A stretch of 11,447 nucleotides of DNA from the NCBI GenBank assembly GCA_946481135.1, contig CAMLMQ010000086.1:1-11447 (forward strand). The letters run 5' to 3'. Positions 6,539 to 11,447 of this stretch are shown here, in pieces. The position numbers and the translations under genes were made by a program. The stretch's first letter is position 1, and each line of letters opens with the position of its first letter. The stretch is from an uncultured Microbacteriaceae bacterium. GTDB lineage: Bacteria; Actinomycetota; Actinomycetes; Actinomycetales; Microbacteriaceae. Under the pieces are notes generated by a model, which made no database searches, was not told the DNA's origin, and saw only the letters and a program-made list of their open reading frames with translations.

Positions 6539-7453
6539 ATGAGCACCACGGCGAACGTCGAGCGCGACGCACGAGGGAGGACGAGCCCGGCGCGACGCAC
6601 CGTCGGCTGGATCCTCGTCGTCGCAGCACTCGCGGTCGGCCTCGTGCTGCCGCTCACCGGATCGCTCTTCTCCGGGGTCATCGTCTCCCTCCTGGCGGTC
6701 GCCCTCGCGGGGGTCGTCGGCGCGCGCCGCTACGGATGGGGACTGATCGTCGCGTTCTTCGCGATCAGCTACGTCGTCAGCTTCTTCTGGGAGAACCTCA
6801 GCGTCATGACGGGCTTCCCGTTCGGCGACTACTACTACACGCTCATGCCCCAGCTGTTCTACGTGCCGATCGTCATCGGGGTGTCCTACTTCGGCATCGG
6901 CTTCGCGAGCTGGATGACGACAAACGTCCTCCTCGGCGGCGCCGACAACCGCCTCGACCTGCGGACGCGCGTCGGCCGCGTCAACGTCGTCGCGCTGCCG
7001 GTGCTCTCGGGTGCCGTGATGACCATGTTCGACGTCGGCATCGACTCCATCTCGTCGACCGTGCGCAACACCTGGGTGTGGGAGGACGGCGGCGGCGTGT
7101 TCGGGGTGCCGTTCAGCAACTACCTCGGCTGGTGGTTCGTGACCTGGACGTTCTTCCAGATCTTCGCCCTGATCCTCGCGGTGCGGCAGACCCGGCACCC
7201 GGCGGGATCGGCACCGAGCCTCCCCGAGATCCCGCACCTTCAGCCCGTGCTCGTCTACCTGACCTACGGCGTCAGCTCGATCTCGGTGTTCATCGGCTAC
7301 ACCGATCCTGCCGTCGTCGTCGACGAGACCGGCGTCTCCTGGGCGTCCGCCGCGATCTTCGAGACGCTCATGGTGTTCAACCTGTTCAGCATCGTGCCGG
7401 TCGCGCTGCTCGCGACCGCTCGGATCGCACAGGGCGCATTGCGCGGAGCCTGA
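6539..7453 (+). CDS. Multi-spanning membrane protein, carotenoid-biosynthesis (PF04240/CruF-like) family
   Basis: A 304-residue protein with about 7-8 hydrophobic segments (roughly 22-41, 45-62, 67-85, 105-127, 149-167, 196-215, 236-255, 271-294). Family-like signatures are WENLSVMTGFPFGDYYY at 84-100, the acidic MFDVGIDS at 163-170, and FGVPFSNYLGWW at 188-199. These resemble PF04240 proteins, which include the bisanhydrobacterioruberin hydratase CruF that acts on C50 carotenoid precursors in the membrane. The ATG at 6539 is chosen over GTG at 6494 because GAAAGGA lies 7-8 nt before it and conserved sequence begins later. No crt genes are nearby, so an actual carotenoid role is inference from fold only. 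A strong hairpin follows, suggesting a single-gene transcript. Assigned by motif memory; a profile search would settle it. Confidence 0.8.
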   Translation: MSTTANVERDARGRTSPARRTVGWILVVAALAVGLVLPLTGSLFSGVIVSLLAVALAGVVGARRYGWGLIVAFFAISYVVSFFWENLSVMTGFPFGDYYYTLMPQLFYVPIVIGVSYFGIGFASWMTTNVLLGGADNRLDLRTRVGRVNVVALPVLSGAVMTMFDVGIDSISSTVRNTWVWEDGGGVFGVPFSNYLGWWFVTWTFFQIFALILAVRQTRHPAGSAPSLPEIPHLQPVLVYLTYGVSSISVFIGYTDPAVVVDETGVSWASAAIFETLMVFNLFSIVPVALLATARIAQGALRGA

Positions 7454-7455
7454 CC

Positions 7456-7493
7456 GGAGGCGGGTCGCGACGGTCATTCGACGACCCGCCTCC
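7456..7493 (+). terminator. Strong hairpin terminator after the PF04240-type gene
   Basis: A perfect 12-bp inverted repeat, GGAGGCGGGTCG (7456-7467) and CGACCCGCCTCC (7482-7493), has a 14-nt loop and starts 3 bp after the stop codon. There is no U tract, as is common for actinobacterial terminators. Confidence 0.75.
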
Positions 7494-7556
7494 TCCATCG
7501 CCCGTTCCCGGCGGATCCATAGCGCATCCAGAGGCATCGGCTTCACGCTCGGGGGC

Positions 7557-7895
7557 ATGACGAACGACACCCCTCAACCCGAGAACCCCCCGGCTGCCCC
7601 CGTCGTGCGCGAGAAGCGATCCTGGGCGATGCCGCTCATCGTCGGCCTCGCCGTGGTGGCCTCCCTCGCCGTCGGCGGCATCGGCGGCTACGCGATCGCG
7701 TCGGCGACCGGCCCCGGCAACCGTCCGGGGATCGAGCAGGCCGGCGCGCCCCATGGCCCCTTCGCCGACCGGCGCGACGCGCCGCGCGACGACCGCGGCC
7801 CACGCCCCGGACCGGGCGACGGTGAGCATCGGCCCGGAGGCGACCGCCCGAGTGACGAGGCGGATGGGGCCGAGTCGGACGACGCCGAGGGCTGA
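7557..7895 (+). CDS. Small single-pass membrane protein with Pro/Gly/Asp-rich tail
   Basis: A 112-residue protein. The N-terminal 25 residues are hydrophilic with a basic KR just before the membrane (REKRSWAMP). One transmembrane helix spans about 26-50 (VGLAVVASLAVGGIGGYAIAS) and contains GGIGG. Residues 51-112 are low-complexity: Gly, Pro, Arg and Asp rich, then acidic at the end (EADGAESDDAEG). The likely topology is N-in with the tail outside. No catalytic motif or family is recognised. The ATG at 7557 has only a G-run one base upstream, so the ribosome site is poor. It is bracketed by two strong hairpins, implying its own transcript. Real-gene support is the TM helix, the normal codon bias and the hairpin just after the stop; confidence is moderate because it is short and compositionally simple. 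Confidence 0.66.
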   Translation: MTNDTPQPENPPAAPVVREKRSWAMPLIVGLAVVASLAVGGIGGYAIASATGPGNRPGIEQAGAPHGPFADRRDAPRDDRGPRPGPGDGEHRPGGDRPSDEADGAESDDAEG

Positions 7896-7902
7896 ATCGA
7901 GA

Positions 7903-7942
7903 GGGCCCGCGGCATCCGGTTGAGGTCGGATGTCGCGGGTCC
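7903..7942 (+). terminator. Long hairpin downstream of the small membrane protein gene
   Basis: A 16-bp stem with two G-U pairs as RNA and an 8-nt loop (gttgaggt). The left arm at 7903-7918 (GGGCCCGCGGCATCCG) pairs with 7927-7942 (CGGATGTCGCGGGTCC). It begins 7 bp after the stop and has no U tract. The mismatched positions are G-U in the plus-strand RNA but A-C in the minus-strand RNA, so the structure favours plus-strand transcription. Confidence 0.72.
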
Positions 7943-8132
7943 TGTCGGTGTGGGGGGTGCGCGGCTCAGGGGGCAAGCTCCGCGCACGCGCGGTCCGGTC
8001 GGGTGGTCCGGACGTTTCGAGCGTAGAGCCGCCCACGGGCCCGCAGCAGCCCCCAGAGCGGGCGCGCCTCGCGCGGGGGCCGACACCGTCCCCCGATTCC
8101 GCGTGCCGTCCCCCGGCGTCGCCGGTCGCCCG
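7943..8132. other. Hairpin-rich non-coding gap before radA
   Basis: No convincing gene is seen in this 190-bp stretch on either strand. It contains further inverted repeats: GTGCGCGG (7957-7964) with CCGCGCAC (7980-7987), GTCCGG (7993-7998) with CCGGAC (8008-8013), and GCCCCC (8049-8054) with GGGGGC (8075-8080). In DNA this GC-rich the shorter ones may be chance. Confidence 0.4.
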
Positions 8133-8138
8133 TAGGCT
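8133..8138 (+). promoter_or_regulatory. -10 box of a leaderless radA promoter
   Basis: TAGGCT fits TANNNT and ends 6 nt before the radA ATG at 8145, which places the transcription start at the A of the ATG. No Shine-Dalgarno sequence is present in between. No good -35 hexamer is seen. Confidence 0.55.
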
Positions 8139-8144
8139 CACCGC

Positions 8145-9497
8145 ATGGCCCGCCCGACGACCCCCGGCTACGCCTGCCGGGAGTGCGGCTGGACGAACGT
8201 GAAGTGGGTCGGCCGCTGCGGCGAGTGCCAGACCTGGGACTCCCTCGTCGAGCAGGGCGCCCCGTTGCGCACCGTGGCACCGACGGCGATCGGCGAGACC
8301 CGGATGGCGCGGCCGATCACGCAGATCAGCACCGAGTCGAGCGTGCACCGGCCCTCGGGAATCGCCGAGTTCGACCGAGTGCTCGGCGGCGGCGTCGTGC
8401 CGGGAGCCGCCATCCTGCTCTCGGGCGAGCCCGGTGTCGGCAAGTCGACGCTGCTGCTGGAGGTCGCCGCCCGCGTCGCCGCGACGGGCGCCCGCGTGCT
8501 CTACGTCTCCGCCGAGGAGTCGGCCGCCCAGGTGCGACTGCGCGCCGAGCGCACGAACGCGCTCTCCGACGAGCTCTACCTCGCCGCCGAGACCGACCTG
8601 GCCACCATCCTCGGGCAGGTGGATGCCGTCAAGCCCCGGCTGCTGATCGTCGACTCGGTGCAGACGGTGTCGTCGGCGATGAGCGACGGCGCGCCCGGGC
8701 AGCCCGCGCAGGTGCGCGAGGTCGCGGGCACGCTCATCCGCGTCGCGAAGGAGCGCGACCTGCCCGTGCTGCTCGTGGGCCACGTGACGAAAGACGGCAC
8801 GATCGCCGGCCCGCGCCTGCTCGAGCACCTCGTGGATGTCGTGTGCAGCTTCGAGGGCGACCGCCAGACCGCGCTGCGGTTCGTGCGGGCGCTCAAGAAT
8901 CGCTTCGGCCCCACCGACGAGGTCGGCTGCTTCGAGATGACGGGCGACGGCATCGCCGAGGTGCCCGATCCGTCGGGGCTCTTCCTCTCCCGCGGCTCCG
9001 CGCCGGTGAGCGGCACGTGCGTGACGATCGCGCTGGAGGGCCGCCGTGCGCTGCCCGTCGAGGTGCAGGCGCTCATCGTCGGCACCTCCGCCCCGCAGCC
9101 GCGACGCGTCGTCAACGGCGTGGATGCCGGGCGCCTCGCGATGATCCTCGCCGTGCTCGAACGCCGCTGCGGGCTCAAGCTGTCGACCTCCGACGTCTAC
9201 GTGTCGACGGTCGGCGGCATGCGACTCACCGAACCCGCCACCGACCTCGCCATCGCGCTCGCGATCGCGTCCGCCGTGAAGGATGTCGCCCTCCCCGCGA
9301 CCCTCGCCGCGGTCGGCGAGATCTCCCTCGCCGGGGAGATCCGCCCCGTCAACGCCGCGCGTCAGCGAGCGGGCGAGGCGCGCCGGCTCGGCTACACCGA
9401 CATCGTCGACGGCGACGCGGGATCGGTGCGCTCGGCGATCGGGGTCGCGTTCGCCGCCGCTCCCCCACGCACGCAGGCCGACATCCCGTCGTTCTGA
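8145..9497 (+). CDS. radA: DNA repair protein RadA (Sms)
   Basis: A full-length 450-residue RadA. An N-terminal C4 zinc finger has Cys 11, 14, 25 and 28 (YACRECGW, then GRCGECQTWDS). The RecA-like ATPase has Walker A GEPGVGKST at 94-102, Walker B LLIVD at 166-170, and the RadA-specific KNRFG at 251-255. A C-terminal Lon-like (catalytically inactive in the family) domain spans about 290-450, including GEISLAGEIRPV at 391-402. Family knowledge: RadA is a hexameric DnaB-like helicase that drives branch migration and extends D-loops in recombinational repair. The ATG at 8145 is set by the conserved start and by the leaderless -10 box. The gene is monocistronic here, convergent with the 200-residue membrane protein gene 51 bp away. 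All key residues are present. Confidence 0.98.
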   Translation: MARPTTPGYACRECGWTNVKWVGRCGECQTWDSLVEQGAPLRTVAPTAIGETRMARPITQISTESSVHRPSGIAEFDRVLGGGVVPGAAILLSGEPGVGKSTLLLEVAARVAATGARVLYVSAEESAAQVRLRAERTNALSDELYLAAETDLATILGQVDAVKPRLLIVDSVQTVSSAMSDGAPGQPAQVREVAGTLIRVAKERDLPVLLVGHVTKDGTIAGPRLLEHLVDVVCSFEGDRQTALRFVRALKNRFGPTDEVGCFEMTGDGIAEVPDPSGLFLSRGSAPVSGTCVTIALEGRRALPVEVQALIVGTSAPQPRRVVNGVDAGRLAMILAVLERRCGLKLSTSDVYVSTVGGMRLTEPATDLAIALAIASAVKDVALPATLAAVGEISLAGEIRPVNAARQRAGEARRLGYTDIVDGDAGSVRSAIGVAFAAAPPRTQADIPSF

Positions 9498-9548
9498 AGC
9501 CTCCTGGTGGTTTCGACGCGCCGCGAGGCACTACTCAACCTCCGGGGG

Positions 9549-10151
9549 TCAGTAGAGCAGGAAGGGCGCGTCGGTCTGGGACTCGAGCTCGCCGAGCTGC
9601 ACGCTCAGCCGGTAGGTCGCGCCGCCGGCGACCACCTCGGGACGGGAATCCGAGCACGTGTCGGCCGACGACCGCGTGCGATCCCACGCAATCGGCGAGT
9701 TCGTCAACGGCTGGCCCGGCTCGAGGTCGACCTCGAAGGCGGGCGTCGTGAGGCAGTCGGCGGAGGTCCAGATCGGGTCGTCGCCGCTCACGATCGAGAA
9801 CACGAGCTGGTCGGCGCCGACGGCGAGAGTGCACGCCCGCGAGCCGGTGTTGGTGATGCGCACCGACACCTGCGGCTGCACACCGGCCTGGTACTCGCCG
9901 GCGTCGGTGATCGGCTCGATGCTGAGGGCACCGGGGGTGCACGCGCCGTCGGCCTGCGCCGGGTCGGAGGCGGTGGTCGACGGGGTGGTGCTCGGCGCGG
10001 GCGTCTCGCGCCCGACGTTCTCGCCACCCGGACGCACGACGATCAGCACGATGATGACGACGACGGCGACCAGCCCCAGCAGCACGAAGAGGCGCCGCCG
10101 CCAGTACACCGACGGCGGCTGCGGCCCGACCGGGTTGCGCAGCGTCGACAT
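9549..10151 (-). CDS. Membrane-anchored extracellular protein with Ig-like domain
   Basis: A 200-residue protein: a cytoplasmic basic N-terminus (WRRR at 17-20), one transmembrane helix about 21-39 (LFVLLGLVAVVVIIVLIVV), a Ser/Thr/Pro linker about 46-66, then an extracellular domain about 70-198. That domain has a beta-sandwich look (VQPQVSVRITNTGSRACTL) and four cysteines (71, 107, 133, 166), enough for two disulfides. It resembles the actinobacterial DUF4232-like or general Ig-like lipoprotein-type domains, but I cannot assign a family or ligand. The ATG at 10151 is chosen over far-upstream in-frame codons because the N-terminus then reads as a clean cytoplasmic tail plus TM helix, upstream codons run into the oxidoreductase gene, and a TACCCT -10 box sits 6 nt before it. 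It ends 51 bp from the radA stop. Confidence 0.86.
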   Translation of the reverse strand: MSTLRNPVGPQPPSVYWRRRLFVLLGLVAVVVIIVLIVVRPGGENVGRETPAPSTTPSTTASDPAQADGACTPGALSIEPITDAGEYQAGVQPQVSVRITNTGSRACTLAVGADQLVFSIVSGDDPIWTSADCLTTPAFEVDLEPGQPLTNSPIAWDRTRSSADTCSDSRPEVVAGGATYRLSVQLGELESQTDAPFLLY

Positions 10152-10157
10152 GTCGTC

Positions 10158-10163
10158 AGGGTA
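10158..10163 (-). promoter_or_regulatory. -10 box of a leaderless promoter for the Ig-like membrane protein gene
   Basis: On the minus strand TACCCT ends 6 nt (gacgac) before the ATG at 10151, the same spacing as at radA and vapB. There is no Shine-Dalgarno sequence and no clear -35. Confidence 0.55.
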
Positions 10164-10170
10164 AGCCCGT

Positions 10171-10197
10171 GCGTGCTCCGAACCGGCGTCGGCACGC
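10171..10197 (-). terminator. Possible hairpin terminator after the argA / luciferase-like pair
   Basis: A stem of GCGTG and CCGA (with a 2-nt bulge) pairs with TCGG and CACGC around a 7-nt loop, between the luciferase-like stop (10214) and the next gene's -10 box. There is no U tract; support is weak. Confidence 0.35.
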
Positions 10198-10213
10198 CCG
10201 CCGTCGGCGAACC

Positions 10214-10960
10214 TCAGGCTGCGGCGCGCTCGACCGCCCGCATCAGATCGTCGGCGTCGCCGGTCGCGGTGATGAGCCGCAGCACGACCTCGTCGACCAC
10301 GCTCTCGAACCCGTCGGCGTCGTCGGTCGTCAGGTCGAGCGTGGTGGCCATCGGAGCGACCCCGAGCCGGGCGAAGTTCGCCGCGTAGTTCGGATAGGAC
10401 CCGTACCGCGCCGCCTCCGCTTCGAGCGCCGCCCGGGCGGCCTCCTCCGCGATGGTGCGCACGTACAGCACGCCCTCGACCGGGCTGCCGTCGGCATCCG
10501 TGCGCAACTGCGCCATCGCCTCGACCGCGGCGGCCGGCGTGAGCCAGTTGAAGAGGATGCCGTCGGCGATTTGGGCGGCGAGCGCGCGGGCACGGGGGCC
10601 GAGGGCTCCGATGAGCACGGGCGCGTCGCATCCCGCCCGCAGTTGCTCCACCCCCGTGCGCAGGCGGTCCAGCGGGCGCGGGGCGTGCCCACTGCCGACG
10701 CCGATCCGCGTGCGGTCGACGGGCAGATCACGCGCCCGGGCCGCGATCTCGGCGCCGTTGCGGCGATCGAGCGGCACGACGCCCGCGGCGAGGCCGAGGC
10801 TCGACGTCACCTCCGCCGCGACGGCGAGCTTCTCGAGCGCGTCGCCGCCCGGGGTGTCGTTGATCCAGAGGGCACGGAAGCCGCGAGCCTCGACGACGGG
10901 GGCGAGCCGGCGCACCGTCTCGGCCGGGGTGACCCCGGCGATGCCGATCGAGCGGGTCAC
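10214..10960 (-). CDS. Luciferase-like (LLM) flavin/F420-dependent oxidoreductase, short form
   Basis: The product has 248 residues, shorter than the usual ~300 or more of the family. Features of the bacterial-luciferase TIM-barrel superfamily are ETVRRLAPVVEARGFRALWIND (14-35), a hydrophobic barrel strand LGLAAGVVPLDRRN (55-68), RIGVGSGH (85-92), and PVLIGALGPRARALAA, then IADGILFNW (114-139). Members use FMNH2 or reduced F420 to oxidise or reduce small organic substrates; the cofactor and substrate here are undetermined. The start is GTG at 10960, overlapping the argA stop by 4 nt (GTGA), so translation is probably coupled and both are on one mRNA. There is no separate ribosome site. The compact size suggests a trimmed barrel insertion rather than truncation, since both ends look complete. 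Confidence 0.86.
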   Translation of the reverse strand: MTRSIGIAGVTPAETVRRLAPVVEARGFRALWINDTPGGDALEKLAVAAEVTSSLGLAAGVVPLDRRNGAEIAARARDLPVDRTRIGVGSGHAPRPLDRLRTGVEQLRAGCDAPVLIGALGPRARALAAQIADGILFNWLTPAAAVEAMAQLRTDADGSPVEGVLYVRTIAEEAARAALEAEAARYGSYPNYAANFARLGVAPMATTLDLTTDDADGFESVVDEVVLRLITATGDADDLMRAVERAAA

Positions 10961-11447
10961 AGCTGCTTGAGCATCCGTGCGTTGCCGAGGGTGTTGGGCT
11001 TCACGCGCGCGAGGTCGAGGAACTCCGCGACACCCTCGTCGGGCGAGCGCACGAGTTCGGCGTAGACGTCGGGCGAGACGATGCCTTCGCCGATCTCGTC
11101 GTATCCGTGGCGGGCGAAGAACGTCGTCTCGAAGGTGAGGCAGAACAGGCGCGAGAGGCCAAGGTCGCGCGCCTCCTGCTCGAGCGACTCGAGCAGGCCG
11201 TGCCCGACGCCGCGACCGCGCCAGGTGTCGGCGACGGCGAGAGTACGCACCTCGCCGAGGTCTTCCCACATGACGTGCAGGGCGCCGCAGCCGATGAGGT
11301 CGCCGTCGCGGTCCTCGGCGACGCGGAACTCCTGCACGGCCTCGTAGAAGACCACGCGGTCCTTGCCGAGCAGCACGCGGCTCTCGACGAGCGGGGCGAT
11401 GAGCGTCTCGATCTGCGGGATGTCGGGGGTGCGGGCCCGCCGCACCG
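10957..11447 (-). CDS. argA: Amino-acid N-acetyltransferase (N-acetylglutamate synthase), Rv2747-type ArgA; 5' end at window edge
   Basis: A GNAT-fold protein of at least 162 residues, matching from memory the short Mycobacterium tuberculosis ArgA (Rv2747). Shared features are RRARTPDIP at the start, FYEAVQEFRVAE (33-44), GCGALHVMWEDLGEVRTLAV (52-71), the acetyl-CoA loop RGRGVG (76-81), LTFETTFFARHGY (103-115) and the C-terminal VAEFLDLARVKPNTLGNARML. It makes N-acetylglutamate from glutamate (or glutamine in Rv2747) and acetyl-CoA, the first step of arginine synthesis, in the cytosol. A GTG at 11445 is the first visible start, but homologues usually begin a few residues earlier, so the true start is probably outside the window. 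It overlaps the luciferase-like gene by 4 nt. No arg-box or other arg genes are seen here. Confidence 0.86.
   Translation of the reverse strand, partial: VRRARTPDIPQIETLIAPLVESRVLLGKDRVVFYEAVQEFRVAEDRDGDLIGCGALHVMWEDLGEVRTLAVADTWRGRGVGHGLLESLEQEARDLGLSRLFCLTFETTFFARHGYDEIGEGIVSPDVYAELVRSPDEGVAEFLDLARVKPNTLGNARMLKQL

Noticed and set aside
6296..7570. Minus-strand open frame of 424 codons through the PF04240-type gene and tRNA
   Set aside because: Runs across a certain tRNA, has His/Asp/Arg-rich composition typical of antisense GC-rich frames, and no domain.
7386..8828. Minus-strand open frame of 480 codons over the hairpin-rich gap and radA start
   Set aside because: Antisense to radA and the small membrane protein gene, crosses strong hairpins, low-complexity Gly/Arg/His composition.
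9498..9548. Bidirectional terminator between radA and the convergent gene
   Set aside because: Only a 5-bp GCCTC/GAGGC pair with a long loop; too weak to call.
8183..9751. Plus-strand open frame of 522 codons overlapping radA
   Set aside because: Out-of-frame Arg-rich shadow of an unambiguous radA.
9507..10388. Plus-strand open frame of 293 codons opposite the Ig-like protein gene
   Set aside because: Antisense shadow; the minus strand has a clean TM helix and disulfide-type domain.
10152..10631. N-terminal extension of the Ig-like membrane protein to an upstream in-frame codon
   Set aside because: Would overlap the oxidoreductase gene in another frame with Arg-rich sequence; the -10 box and clean N-terminus support ATG at 10151.

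Overview
The window is high-GC DNA (codon third positions are almost all G or C) from the actinobacterial family Microbacteriaceae or a close relative. The genus is inferred from overall protein character only. Support comes from frequent GTG starts, TANNNT -10 boxes placed directly upstream of start codons (leaderless transcripts), a short Mycobacterium-type ArgA, RadA, a MalT-like LuxR regulator and a tRNA-Ser without encoded CCA. I see no integrase, transposase, phage gene, CRISPR array, insertion sequence or replication origin. It reads as ordinary chromosome with a few accessory genes.

Layout. (1) 1-3279, minus strand: a large LAL/MalT-type LuxR regulator, followed downstream by the start of an exported cysteine-containing surface protein that runs off the left edge. 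(2) 3280-5509, plus strand: a divergent MFS transporter, then a MerR-family regulator with a GyrI-like drug-binding domain. The MerR gene has its own promoter with a 19-bp spacer and an overlapping dyad, between the MFS stop and the MerR start. (3) 5516-6162, minus strand: a complete VapBC toxin-antitoxin pair (Phd/YefM-type antitoxin, PIN-domain toxin) with tandem 10-bp repeats in its promoter. It is convergent with the MerR gene. (4) 6264-6402, minus strand: tRNA-Ser(CGA) with a clear -10 box and a downstream hairpin. (5) 6539-7895, plus strand: a multi-spanning membrane protein of the carotenoid-biosynthesis PF04240 type, then a small one-TM protein, each followed by a strong hairpin. (6) 8145-9497, plus strand: radA, apparently leaderless. 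(7) 9549-11447, minus strand: argA (N-acetylglutamate synthase), overlapping by 4 nt a short luciferase-like oxidoreductase, then a membrane-anchored extracellular Ig-like protein with its own leaderless promoter.

How they work together: most are separate transcription units. Pairs likely to be functionally linked are LuxR regulator with exported protein (inference), MFS with MerR (inference; multidrug or efflux-type context), VapB with VapC (established family logic) and ArgA with the luciferase-like enzyme (translational overlap). I found no clearly new multi-gene system. The most informative signals are regulatory: the MerR operator/promoter, the VapBC repeat, the run of leaderless promoters, and a 249-bp hairpin-rich gap before radA. 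No gene-free stretch exceeds 300 bases.
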